Source: Lachnospiraceae bacterium
GTDB taxonomy: Bacteria > Bacillota > Clostridia > Lachnospirales > Lachnospiraceae
NCBI GenBank assembly: GCA_029005135.1
Contig: JAQXFO010000010.1
Span: forward strand, 1-41,670
Length of the DNA stretch: 41,670 nt
Direction: 5' to 3'
Position 1 is the stretch's first letter, and every line of letters starts with the position of its first letter. A program made the position numbers and the translations under genes. The notes under the pieces were generated by a model. The model saw nothing but the letters and a program-made list of their open reading frames with translations. It searched no databases and had not been told where the DNA came from. Shown here one piece after another: positions 25,649-34,463 of the stretch.

Positions 25649-27115
25649 TTACCGGCAGACAATCTGTCGGTAAGCTTTATTCCACATTTCTCGGTTTGCC
25701 GGGAAATATTGCCTGACTTCAAAGGACCTTCTGATAACATCAGCATAGGAATCGCCATCCGGTAAGACGCCCAGAGCGTCAAACTGCACAAGCGCATTCC
25801 CGGCAGCCGTGGCTTCTGTCGGCCCCGCACAGACGATCTTACCGGTAGCATCCGCAATATAGCGGCAGAAATCACGATCCTGAACAGCTCCGCCCAGAAG
25901 ATACACTTTATCGACGGTTTTACCGGTCAGATCTTCCAGTTCTTCGATATTTTTGCGATAGTGCAGAGCCAGTGATTCCATCACACAGCGGTACAAAAGT
26001 CCCTGATCATGTGTCTCTTCCTGCCCTGTCCGACCAAAATACTCGTTGATGGCCGCTTCCATATCATCCGGAGCCTCGAAAATCGTATCCTCGACATCGA
26101 TATGGCGGGACAACGGCGGTGCCGCTTCGGCTGCGGCAATCAGGTACTCGTAATCGATCGGTTTGCCGGCTGTCTCCCAGCACTTGCGCAGTTCCTGGAT
26201 AAACCACATACCCATGATGGTATTAACCATCTTGACTTTCCCGCCGGCCGCACCTTCATTAGAGTAGTGCGCCAGACGGACACGATCATTGATAACAGGT
26301 TCATCCATCACCATACCGATAATCGACCAGGTACCGGAGTTGATAAAGATATAGAACTCCTCTTCTGCCGGCACCGCGGCCGCGGCAGAGGCCGAATCAT
26401 GCTGTGCTGCCGATATCACCTGCAGGCTTTTCGCCGTATCAAGCCTGATCTTGCGGCAGACTCTGTCAGACAAGCGCCCGCGAACCGATCCGGTCGGCAT
26501 AACAGGAGGAAACGCCGTTTCCGTAAGCCCTGCCGCCTCCAGAATCGACGGACAAAACGTTTTATCCGCCAGGCTGTATAGCTGTGTTGTCGACGCAGCA
26601 GTATATTCCAGCCCCCGGTTCCCGGTCAGGAAATAGATCAGGGCGTCAGACAGCATAAGAAAGGTATCGGTATTCTTCAGGATATCCGGATTTCTCTCTT
26701 TCAGCCCCAGAAGCTGGAAGACCGTATTGTACCACATATCCTGAACGCCGGTCATGCCAAAGAGTCCGCCTTCTCCAAACAGCGTTTCTGCCTTTGTGAT
26801 CATATTCTCACTCTGACGATCACGATAATGGTACGGATTTGTCAGCAGTTCTCCCTGTTTATCAAGAAGAACAAAATCAACCCCCCAGCAATCAATGGCC
26901 ATCGAAGCCAGATCGTCATATCGACGGCAGGCTTTTTTTAATCCGGTCAGAATCTCATGATACAGATACAGGATATCGGTATATAACCGCTGCCCCACCG
27001 CTATCCCTTCATTCGAAAAGCGATGGATCTCCTCCATGGTCATCATGCCGTCTTCCAGGTTCACCGCCATGACACGTCCGCTTGACGCACCAAGGTCAAC
27101 AGCAAGAACTCTCAT
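25649..27115 (-). CDS. Rhamnulokinase-like FGGY sugar kinase (copy 1)
   Basis: The 488 residues are an FGGY kinase of the RhaB branch: VLAVDLGASSGRVMAVNL (phosphate-binding DxGASSGR), MAIDCWGVDFVLLD, NPYHYRDRQSENM, SAAQHDSASAA, FINSGTWSIIG and YLLGGAVQDRDFCRYIAD. It should phosphorylate a ketose, probably at O-1, ahead of aldol cleavage. It sits between the aroE-like gene and the aldolase. A second member of the same subfamily lies in the same operon. The true substrate may not be rhamnulose because no rhamnose isomerase is seen. Confidence 0.9.
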   Translation of the reverse strand: MRVLAVDLGASSGRVMAVNLEDGMMTMEEIHRFSNEGIAVGQRLYTDILYLYHEILTGLKKACRRYDDLASMAIDCWGVDFVLLDKQGELLTNPYHYRDRQSENMITKAETLFGEGGLFGMTGVQDMWYNTVFQLLGLKERNPDILKNTDTFLMLSDALIYFLTGNRGLEYTAASTTQLYSLADKTFCPSILEAAGLTETAFPPVMPTGSVRGRLSDRVCRKIRLDTAKSLQVISAAQHDSASAAAAVPAEEEFYIFINSGTWSIIGMVMDEPVINDRVRLAHYSNEGAAGGKVKMVNTIMGMWFIQELRKCWETAGKPIDYEYLIAAAEAAPPLSRHIDVEDTIFEAPDDMEAAINEYFGRTGQEETHDQGLLYRCVMESLALHYRKNIEELEDLTGKTVDKVYLLGGAVQDRDFCRYIADATGKIVCAGPTEATAAGNALVQFDALGVLPDGDSYADVIRRSFEVRQYFPANREMWNKAYRQIVCR

Positions 27116-27145
27116 ATGACTCTCCTGCGATGATAATGACGGTTT

Positions 27146-28015
27146 TCAGTAATGTACGGAAATGCCGTACTCTTCGGCCAGTGCTTCTTTCATGACTTCA
27201 GCATCAGCGGTTTCGCCGGTCCAGTAGCGAATGCTTTCCACGCACTGATTGATCAGCATGCCCAGACCGTCAATGGTTTTTGCCTGACGCTTTTCCGCCT
27301 CCTTAAGAAGCTGCGTATGCGGATGATTAGGAATCACGTCGCAGACGATCATCCGGTCATGAATACTGTCAAAAACAATATCCGGACGGGCATCCACATT
27401 CGGATACAGGCCGATATCGGTCGTATTGACCAGAATAGCCGTATCCTCATCAATCGTCATGGTATGATCCCAACAGCGATAAACGACTTTCAGATCAGAA
27501 AAATGGCTTTCCAGTGTCTCCACCAGGCCTTTGCCGCGCGCCTCGGAACGGTTGATAATGACCAGCTCACCGATGCCGGCCCTGGCCAGTTCAACCGCAA
27601 TAGCTCTGGCCGCTCCGCCCGCACCCAGCATGGTGACTTTCTTTCCTGTCACATCAATGCCGGCATTGACAACGGAAGCCATAAAGCCCTTGCCGTCTGT
27701 GTTTTCTCCTCGGAGCTTGCCGTTTTGATTAACGATCGTATTCACGGCGCCCATAATAGCCGCTTCTTCCGAAATACTGTCCAGATAAGGGATCGCAGCC
27801 ACCTTATGAGGTATAGTCAAATGCATACCCTTGAAATTCATGGCCTTGAGGCCTTCAAGAGCCGCCGGTAAGGCTTCCGGATGAACATTGATCGTCAGAT
27901 AGCGATATGGGATACCCAGTGTTTCAAAGGCTTTCTGAGCCACGACCACCGTCGGATTCTCATCCACCGGATCTCCAAAGACACCTACCAGTTCTTCTCG
28001 ATAAGATTTTCCCAT
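27146..28015 (-). CDS. Shikimate dehydrogenase-like oxidoreductase without the canonical shikimate-binding serines
   Basis: The 289 residues match the AroE/YdiB fold: KGMHLTIPHKVAAI with the catalytic Lys71, GENTDGKGFM with Asp107, and the NAD(P) loop MLGAGGAARAIAVELARAG with NRSEARG. In the N-terminal substrate site, the usual GDPVxHSxSPxxHN reads GDPVDENPTVVVAQ. Thus the two serines become Asn20 and Thr22, and the His-Asn pair becomes Ala-Gln. Its neighbours are sugar kinases and a UPF0303 gene, not aromatic-pathway genes. I infer a dehydrogenase for another polyhydroxylated substrate, perhaps a sugar acid or cyclitol. Confidence 0.88.
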   Translation of the reverse strand: MGKSYREELVGVFGDPVDENPTVVVAQKAFETLGIPYRYLTINVHPEALPAALEGLKAMNFKGMHLTIPHKVAAIPYLDSISEEAAIMGAVNTIVNQNGKLRGENTDGKGFMASVVNAGIDVTGKKVTMLGAGGAARAIAVELARAGIGELVIINRSEARGKGLVETLESHFSDLKVVYRCWDHTMTIDEDTAILVNTTDIGLYPNVDARPDIVFDSIHDRMIVCDVIPNHPHTQLLKEAEKRQAKTIDGLGMLINQCVESIRYWTGETADAEVMKEALAEEYGISVHY

Positions 28016-28017
28016 TG

Positions 28018-28515
28018 TTATAACTCCATTACCTTTTCGATGTCATCGATTCCCAGATACCTGGCGGCACCGTCCACAGCAGTCTGATGATCCATCGTAT
28101 GTGTCAGTCCCGACACCGCCAAAACACCGATGCAGCCGACGCCTTTCACAACGATCGGAAAACCGCCTCCCATATCAGCATAATCCTGCGGATCAAGATG
28201 AGCATCGCGGTAGATATCATCTTCGCCGGCAAAGGGCATATAATGAATCCGCAGCGTACTCCTGTGAAACATGTTAACCGTATTGATCTTACGTCTCAGC
28301 CACCAATCATTATAACCATTTGTTCCGTTAAAGCCATAACGGAACACCTGATAACCGTTAATATGGATCTCAACAGCAATAGCCTTACCGGCTTTCCTGG
28401 CCTCCTCAACGATCAGGGATCCCAGGTTCCAGGCGTCATCATTATCAAAGTGCTCGAATAGGATTCTCTCCTCCTGTATTTTGACGATCTCGAGATTTTT
28501 TTCTTCGTTTGTCAT
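28018..28515 (-). CDS. UPF0303/HbpS-like (heme-degrading-domain family) protein
   Basis: The 165 residues fit the UPF0303/YBR137W family: FDNDDAWNLGSLIVEEARK, IAVEIHINGYQVFRYGFNG, WLRRKINTVNMFHRST and FPIVVKGVGCIGVLAVSGL, then DHQTAVDGAARYLG. Family members are small cytosolic proteins with a PAS-like or profilin-like fold, some named for heme binding, with no settled function. It sits 2 nt from the aroE-like gene and 1 nt after the M24-like gene, so it is a tight part of the sugar operon. UPF0303 genes in sugar operons hint at a metabolic role. Confidence 0.88.
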   Translation of the reverse strand: MTNEEKNLEIVKIQEERILFEHFDNDDAWNLGSLIVEEARKAGKAIAVEIHINGYQVFRYGFNGTNGYNDWWLRRKINTVNMFHRSTLRIHYMPFAGEDDIYRDAHLDPQDYADMGGGFPIVVKGVGCIGVLAVSGLTHTMDHQTAVDGAARYLGIDDIEKVMEL

Positions 28516-28516
28516 A

Positions 28517-29614
28517 TTACAGCTCCTTAACCAGAATATCCGGGCGCTTTATCGTTATGCCATCAATATCAACATCGCGATAGACCCATTTACCGGTATA
28601 GGATACAATATCCTGTGTATCACCCTTGATAACATAGGTATCTTCAAGCTTGACACCGGCGATGGTGGGATTCCAGGAATACCCCTGATGATCCAGCACC
28701 ACGGCCTCTGTTCTTTCATTCGTGCAGTAATCTCTTGTCAGATAGCCAAGGGCGCCGCCCTGATGATGCAGATGGAAATCAGCTTCAAAACCGGTCTCTT
28801 TATAAACCTCATACGCTTTCGCCAGAACATCGCGCGACATAACACCGGCTTTGGTATTCAGAATATACGTGGCATCGATCTTCAGAAGTGCCTCATACTT
28901 TGTCCTGATTTCTTCTGACAGCGGTTCAAAGCTGACAATACGGCTGATAGATATGGTCAGGCCGTATTTCTGAGCACAGATCGCGATCATGGCGTACTTT
29001 TCAATCTTCTTTGTTGTCGGCAGCGGATGGCGGTATTTGAAAAGACGTTCATCCGACGCCACCAGCATGACCGGTACCGCAAATCCGGCGGCAATCAGTC
29101 TGCCGGCACAGCGTCCGGCTGCTTCCATTTCCGTTTCTCCCGGTTGGATATCTCTCACAGAATCTTCCAGAATACCGGCGGCTAACGGGCCGATCTCCTG
29201 CATTCTGGCTTCTTCTTCCGGAGTCAGAACATAGCGCAGCGGATTGATGAGACCGGCAATTTGGCGTGTACCGTAAACGCCGGTATCACTGCCGGTTTTT
29301 GACAGATCGACGTAACGGGATACCACGGCGGTTTCATCCTCATGCCAGCGGAAACCGATCAGTTCAAAAGTCCCATCTGTCAGTTCTTCATCAAAAACAC
29401 GATACATTTCACTGGAGTTGCAGATAGCGTAGGCTTTATCTTTGGTAATCAGGATCTTGGCCGCCGCTTCGCCGCAGCTTCTGTCGACCATATCACCTTT
29501 ACCGCCTGTGATCCAGTAAAAATTGTGAATGGAATTCAAAATGACAGCATCAAGCGATTCTTTCGCCATCAGTTCTCTGACACGTGACAGTTTGATCTTC
29601 AATTCATCACTCAT
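28517..29614 (-). CDS. M24 (aminopeptidase P/creatinase) fold protein lacking metal ligands
   Basis: The 365 residues have an N-terminal creatinase-type domain (1 to about 130) and a pita-bread M24 domain. The five metal ligands of M24 peptidases are mostly absent. The first Asp position reads Cys213 (AICAQ), the second Ser222 (ISISR), and the first late Glu reads Asn315 (SWNPT). Only His284 (HHQGGALGY) and Glu324 (VKLEDT) are kept. Creatinase, a metal-free hydrolase on this fold, is the nearest precedent. A peptidase role is therefore unlikely. The start overlaps the upstream kinase gene by 8 bp. Confidence 0.87.
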   Translation of the reverse strand: MSDELKIKLSRVRELMAKESLDAVILNSIHNFYWITGGKGDMVDRSCGEAAAKILITKDKAYAICNSSEMYRVFDEELTDGTFELIGFRWHEDETAVVSRYVDLSKTGSDTGVYGTRQIAGLINPLRYVLTPEEEARMQEIGPLAAGILEDSVRDIQPGETEMEAAGRCAGRLIAAGFAVPVMLVASDERLFKYRHPLPTTKKIEKYAMIAICAQKYGLTISISRIVSFEPLSEEIRTKYEALLKIDATYILNTKAGVMSRDVLAKAYEVYKETGFEADFHLHHQGGALGYLTRDYCTNERTEAVVLDHQGYSWNPTIAGVKLEDTYVIKGDTQDIVSYTGKWVYRDVDIDGITIKRPDILVKEL

Positions 29615-31097
29615 GTTTCGCTTCCTCCACTATTCTGACGAATCTGCTGTACATCTCCGTCCATTTTTCCCGTTCTTCCGGTTGGAATTCTTTGATTTCA
29701 AAGGAATCACGGATAATCTGCCTGCCTTCCTTCAGGTCTCTGACCTCGCCGTAAGTCCGCATCTGAACGATCAGATTGCCGATCAGACCGGCTTCATAGG
29801 GCCCTGCATACACGGTTTTCTGGCAGGCATCCGCGGTCCACTGATTGAGAAGGTCATTGTGAGCACCGCCGCCCACAATATGAATCTGTTCCAGTTCATA
29901 GCCGTCCACGGCTTCGATCTGGTCATAAACCATCCGGTATTTCAATGACAGGCTTTCAAGAACACAGCGCACCACATGGCCGAAATCCTCCGGCACCGGC
30001 TGCCCGCTTTGACGGCAGAAATCCTGAACTTTGGCAATCATATTGCCGGGCATATAGAACAGTCGGTTGTCGGGATCAATAAGACATTGTCCGGACGGCG
30101 CTGCCATAGCCATGGCGTTGATTTCATCATACCCCGGCTTCTGTCCTGTCTTCTTCTGATAATCAAACAGGCATTCCTGGAATATCCAGAGACCCATGAC
30201 ATTCTTGATCTGACGATAGCGATGATCAATGCCGCCCTCATAGGCAATGTTGCAGGCAAACGTGTCATCGCTGATAATCGGTTCCGGTACTTCTGTGCCG
30301 ACGATAGACCAGGTGCCGCTGCTGATAAATCCGACGTGATCCTTTGACGTCGGCAGGGCCACCACCGCTGCCGCCGAATCATGTTCCGTGACGGCCACCA
30401 CACTGACAGGCGGATCGGCTTCCGTCAGTCCGATCAGGTCCGGCTTGATCGTACCGGTAATATAACCGGTCTCCACCACATCCGCAAAGATATTTTCGGG
30501 AATACCCAGACGCCGCATCATGTCCGCCGCCCAGGTTTGGCGACGCCAGTCAAAAAGCTGTGAAACAGAAGCCATCGTGTATTCCGTCACCATATTTCCG
30601 GTAAGGAAATAGGCCAGAGTATCCGGCAGCATCATAGCCTTATGCGTATGATCAAGAAGGAATTTCTCGCCTTCATAAACCATAGCGGCCATTTCCATAG
30701 AGGTATTGAACAAGGCCGTCTGTGCGCCCGTTGTCCGATACATCTCTTCTGCCGACACCTTACCGTAGATCTTGGCGGCATGCCTTTCCGTTCTTTCATC
30801 ACGGTAGCATCTGACCTGATTCAGGAGACGGCCGTCCGGCCCGATCAGACCAAAATCATTGCAGTAGGAATCCAGTCCTACACTGACCAGTCTGTCACGA
30901 CGGTCTGCCAGTGAAGCCTGGATACCGGTCAGAAGATTACGATAAATATTGATGATATCCCAGTAGAGTCCGCCGCAGATCTCTGTCTGACGATTCTCAA
31001 AGCGGTGAACGACTCTGGTTGTCAGCTTTCCATTCTCCAGAAAGCCTTCCATCATCTTACCGCTGCTGGCTCCGAGATCAAACCCAAGATATTTCAT
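29607..31097 (-). CDS. Rhamnulokinase-like FGGY sugar kinase (copy 2)
   Basis: From the ATG at 31097 (GAGAG upstream) the 496-residue protein has MKYLGFDLGASSGKMMEGF, SVGLDSYCNDFGLIG, AVTEHDSAAAVVALP, GFISSGTWSIVGTEVPEP and IHIVGGGAHNDLLNQWTADA, with YAGPYEAGLIGN. These are RhaB-type FGGY kinase motifs. It differs clearly from copy 1: the metal/substrate segment reads LDSYCNDFGL where copy 1 reads IDCWGVDFVL. The two kinases likely have different substrates or act at different steps. It follows the DeoR gene by 7 nt and overlaps the M24-like gene. Confidence 0.9.
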   Translation of the reverse strand: MKYLGFDLGASSGKMMEGFLENGKLTTRVVHRFENRQTEICGGLYWDIINIYRNLLTGIQASLADRRDRLVSVGLDSYCNDFGLIGPDGRLLNQVRCYRDERTERHAAKIYGKVSAEEMYRTTGAQTALFNTSMEMAAMVYEGEKFLLDHTHKAMMLPDTLAYFLTGNMVTEYTMASVSQLFDWRRQTWAADMMRRLGIPENIFADVVETGYITGTIKPDLIGLTEADPPVSVVAVTEHDSAAAVVALPTSKDHVGFISSGTWSIVGTEVPEPIISDDTFACNIAYEGGIDHRYRQIKNVMGLWIFQECLFDYQKKTGQKPGYDEINAMAMAAPSGQCLIDPDNRLFYMPGNMIAKVQDFCRQSGQPVPEDFGHVVRCVLESLSLKYRMVYDQIEAVDGYELEQIHIVGGGAHNDLLNQWTADACQKTVYAGPYEAGLIGNLIVQMRTYGEVRDLKEGRQIIRDSFEIKEFQPEEREKWTEMYSRFVRIVEEAKHE

Positions 31098-31104
31098 AAT
31101 TCTC

Positions 31105-31884
31105 TCATTCCGAAATAACGACATGGTCAACAAGTGACTTCAACGTTTCCAATTTGCTGTCGCTGACATGGCTGTCAACGACAACAGTATCGACTGAACT
31201 TATCGGCGATAACTGAACACCGCCCCGTACACCGATCTTGGAATGGTCGATCAACAGGATGACCTTGTCAGAATTGTTGATAAAATAGCGTTTGACATCA
31301 ATATTATGCATATTGGCATCATACAGAACACCGTCTTCGCCAAGACTCATCGCCGAAATAAAGGTCTTATTCGGCAGGAAATTATTCAGCATATCCGAGG
31401 CAAACTCACCGCCAAAGGAGTAGAAGTCTTTCTGGAAAATGCCTCCGATCATGATAAGCGTAATATTGGGATGAAGGTATTCTTCATTTTCCATGACAAC
31501 CTGGATCGAATTTGTCAGGACTGTCACGTTTTTACCGGGATCAATGTACTTCAGCAGAGAAAAACTGGTTGTACTGCAGTCGATGAAAATCGTATCGCCG
31601 CTCTGAATAAGAGAGGCCGCCTTCTTACAGATACTGGCTTTCTCCTCGGTATACAGATTTTTCCGATATACCGTTCTTTCAAACAGCGGCGTATTGTTCT
31701 CCGCTTTGACGGCTCCGCCGTGTGTTCTTGTCAGCAGACCTTCCTTTTCAAGAGCAGCCAGATCTTTTCGCAGAGTTTCCTTGCTGACACGGAGGATCCC
31801 GGCGATCTCTGCCGTGTCAACAAGGCTCTTAGCCTCAAGCTGTTCAAGAATGAATTTTTTTCTCTCAATAAAGGTTGATTTCAC
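31105..31884 (-). CDS. DeoR-family transcriptional regulator
   Basis: The GTG at 31884 lies behind GGGGTGA. The protein has the DeoR winged helix (DTAEIAGILRVSKETLRKDL then RTHGGAVKAE) and the sensor domain (SGDTIFIDCSTTSFSLLKYI; VTVLTNSIQVVM; LLIDHSKIGVRGG). It is paralogous to the regulator at 24168, sharing the VSKETLRKDL, TNSIQ and LxDHSKIGxRGG blocks. It lies inside the operon, between the second permease and copy 2 of the kinase, and probably represses the divergent promoter region at 37577-37902. Confidence 0.93.
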   Translation of the reverse strand: MKSTFIERKKFILEQLEAKSLVDTAEIAGILRVSKETLRKDLAALEKEGLLTRTHGGAVKAENNTPLFERTVYRKNLYTEEKASICKKAASLIQSGDTIFIDCSTTSFSLLKYIDPGKNVTVLTNSIQVVMENEEYLHPNITLIMIGGIFQKDFYSFGGEFASDMLNNFLPNKTFISAMSLGEDGVLYDANMHNIDVKRYFINNSDKVILLIDHSKIGVRGGVQLSPISSVDTVVVDSHVSDSKLETLKSLVDHVVISE

Positions 31885-31931
31885 ACGTCACCCCAAGTTC
31901 CCGAGGCTAAGGCCCCTTCATGACAACAGAA

Positions 31932-32915
31932 TCAACGGATCTCGCCGCTGAACTTAATACTGTCGATCATAACAGCGATGAAGATGATGACACCACGGAA
32001 GATGGTGTAGACATAAGCGGAAGCACCCATCATCGTCATACCATTGATGATTGCCTGTACCAGGCAGATACCGATAATGGCCCCCGGAAGGACGCGGCCC
32101 TTGCCGCCGAACAGTGAAGCGCCGCCGATAACGCAGGATGAAATGACAACAAATTCGTCACCCTGAGCAAAGTTAGCGTTGATAACACCCAGGTTGCAGG
32201 AGCTCAGCTCACCGGCAAAGCCGCTGAGAGCACCGCAGATCACATAAGCCATAAAAACCGTGCGGGCACCGTTAATACCCATCTTATTCGCCGCCACAAG
32301 GTTATTGCCGACAGCATAGATCTGACGGCCAAACTGAGTTCTCGTCAATATCGTGTGCGCGATAATAACAATGGCCAGGAAGATATAAACAAAGGCCGAA
32401 ACACCCAGGAACTTCGCATTGGCAATCGTCATGACCTTGCTGTCCAGGAATACCATCTTCTGATCTGTGAACAGAAGAGCCAGGCCCTTGGCCACGGAAT
32501 ACGTCGCCAGTGTTACGATAAAGGGAACGATTTTGACGTAGGCCACGAAGAAACCGTTGATAATACCGATCAAAGCACCGGACAACGTCGCTGCCACAAA
32601 GCTGAGCCACAACGGCAGTCCCAGGTTGTTCAGAATAATGGAACCGATAACCGCCGAGAAATACATATTCATCGACACCGAGATATCGATACCGGCCACG
32701 ATCAGAACGAAGAACATACCGACGCAGGTAATACCGAGCACAGAGGATGTTCTCAGAATCAACAGAATGTTATTAATGGTCAGGAAGTTGCTGTTCTTGA
32801 AGGTAAAGAACAGGATCATAAGCAGCATGATCACATAAATGCCGTATTCCAGGAATAAGGCCTTTGCTTTTTTGCCGACTGACGGGGTTTCGGCGCTCAC
32901 AACATCTTTTCCCAT
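31932..32915 (-). CDS. Ribose-type sugar ABC transporter permease (second permease)
   Basis: The 327-residue RbsC-family protein has the signature regions: VLGITCVGMFFVLIVAGIDI, GIINGFFVAYVKIVPFIVTL and FGRQIYAVGNNLVAANKMGI, plus eight to ten hydrophobic helices. It pairs with the RbsC-like protein encoded at 34464, giving a two-permease importer like the autoinducer-2/rhamnose type. Its ATG overlaps the last base of the ATPase stop codon (TAATG). Confidence 0.93.
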   Translation of the reverse strand: MGKDVVSAETPSVGKKAKALFLEYGIYVIMLLMILFFTFKNSNFLTINNILLILRTSSVLGITCVGMFFVLIVAGIDISVSMNMYFSAVIGSIILNNLGLPLWLSFVAATLSGALIGIINGFFVAYVKIVPFIVTLATYSVAKGLALLFTDQKMVFLDSKVMTIANAKFLGVSAFVYIFLAIVIIAHTILTRTQFGRQIYAVGNNLVAANKMGINGARTVFMAYVICGALSGFAGELSSCNLGVINANFAQGDEFVVISSCVIGGASLFGGKGRVLPGAIIGICLVQAIINGMTMMGASAYVYTIFRGVIIFIAVMIDSIKFSGEIR

Positions 32916-34426
32916 TATTCAACACCTCCTACCGAACACTTCATGATCTCTTCCGGATTATAATCTTCGTTTCTCATGAAGCTTCCCGTGAATTTATTGT
33001 TGCTCATAACCAGAATACGGTCGCAGATACCCATCAGCTCTTCGATTTCGGAGGAAACCATGATGACCGCTGATTTTTCTTTCGCCAGGTTCTGAATGAT
33101 TGAGTAGATCTCATACTTGGCACCAACGTCGACACCCTTTGTCGGTTCGTCAAGGATAAAGACATTCGGTTCACTTAAAACCCACTTGGCAAAAACAACC
33201 TTCTGCTGATTACCGCCGGAAAGAGTACCCGCCTTCTGAGCGTTGACATCAAAGGTCTTGATTGAGAGCTGATCCCGCATGAGACCGGCATCCTCACGCT
33301 CTTTCTTGCTGTCCATGAAGAAAATGTTGTTTTTGATGCGATGTGTCTTCAGAGAAGCCAGAACGATATTCTCCTTCAGCGTTTTCGGCAGAAGCAGCCC
33401 TTCTTCACGGCGGTTCTCGGTAATCATCGCCATACCGTTGGCAATACAGTTTTCAGGTGTCACCGGGCTGATCGCTTTGCCCTTATAGGAAATCTCTCCG
33501 GATTCCATCGGATCCAGTCCAAAGATGCAGCGCATCAGTTCCGTACGGCCGGCACCCATCAGGCCAAAGACACCCACGATCTCACCTTCTCTGACCGAAA
33601 GGTTAACATTACGGAAACGGTCTTCAGAGCAGATATCTTTCGCTTCAAAAACAACGTCGCCGATTTCCTTTTCGCAGGTCGGATAAATATTGGTCAGTTC
33701 ACGGCCAACCATTTCTCTGATGATCGTATTCGGTTCACATTCCGACGTGGGTCTCTGGGAAATGATCTCGCCGTCTCGCAAAACCGCTATCTGGTCTGTC
33801 TCAGCAAAGACGTCCTCCAGGATATGTGAAATGAAAATGATCGATTTACCGGCCGCCTTCATCTGTCTGAAGATATTGAAAAGCTTTACCTTTTCAGAAT
33901 TGGACAGTGAGGTTGTCGGCTCGTCAAAGATAATGATCTGAGCATCCATCATGATGGATTTTGTGATCTCAACCATCTGACGCTGACCCATGGGCAGTGT
34001 TCCGATAATAGCATTCGGTGACAGATCATCGGCACCGATCTCTTTCAGTTTTTCTTTGACCACGTTGTACATGGTCTTCTTGTTGATGAGACCCAGCTTA
34101 TTCTTAACCATGTCGGTAATATAGAGGTTCTCAGCAACACTCAGGTTGGTGAAAAGGTTCAGTTCCTGCTGTACAAAGGCAATGCCGGCAGCCGCGGCAT
34201 CCTTCGGGCTGTGCGGCTCAAAGGGCTGGCCGTTGACCAGAAACTCACCGCTGTTCTTATGATAAATGCCGTCAAGGACGTTCATCATCGTGGATTTGCC
34301 GGCACCGTTTTCACCGACAAGGCCAAGGATCTCGCCCTTTCTGACTTTCAGGGTGACATCCTTAAGAACCGTAACGTCACCAAAAGACTTTGTAACATGA
34401 TTTAACTCAAGTGCGTATTCACTCAT
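32915..34426 (-). CDS. Ribose-type sugar ABC transporter ATPase (two ABC domains)
   Basis: The 503-residue RbsA-family protein carries two ATPase domains. The first has Walker A GLVGENGAGKSTMM, LPMGQRQMVEITKSI and IIIFDEPTTSLSN. The second has a degenerate Walker A, GVFGLMGAGRTELMR, with LSGGNQQKVVFAKWV and VFILDEPTKGVDVGAK. This is normal for CUT2 importers of pentoses and deoxy sugars. The ATG follows AAGGAG. Confidence 0.95.
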   Translation of the reverse strand: MSEYALELNHVTKSFGDVTVLKDVTLKVRKGEILGLVGENGAGKSTMMNVLDGIYHKNSGEFLVNGQPFEPHSPKDAAAAGIAFVQQELNLFTNLSVAENLYITDMVKNKLGLINKKTMYNVVKEKLKEIGADDLSPNAIIGTLPMGQRQMVEITKSIMMDAQIIIFDEPTTSLSNSEKVKLFNIFRQMKAAGKSIIFISHILEDVFAETDQIAVLRDGEIISQRPTSECEPNTIIREMVGRELTNIYPTCEKEIGDVVFEAKDICSEDRFRNVNLSVREGEIVGVFGLMGAGRTELMRCIFGLDPMESGEISYKGKAISPVTPENCIANGMAMITENRREEGLLLPKTLKENIVLASLKTHRIKNNIFFMDSKKEREDAGLMRDQLSIKTFDVNAQKAGTLSGGNQQKVVFAKWVLSEPNVFILDEPTKGVDVGAKYEIYSIIQNLAKEKSAVIMVSSEIEELMGICDRILVMSNNKFTGSFMRNEDYNPEEIMKCSVGGVE

Positions 34427-34463
34427 CTATCTGTACTCCTTACATCCTTCAACTGTTCCCGGA

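Noticed and set aside
27146-28015. Calling this gene biosynthetic aroE
   Set aside because: The shikimate-binding residues are replaced and the context is sugar catabolism.
28517-29614. Calling this gene an active Xaa-Pro aminopeptidase
   Set aside because: Three of five metal ligands are missing in the alignment by eye.
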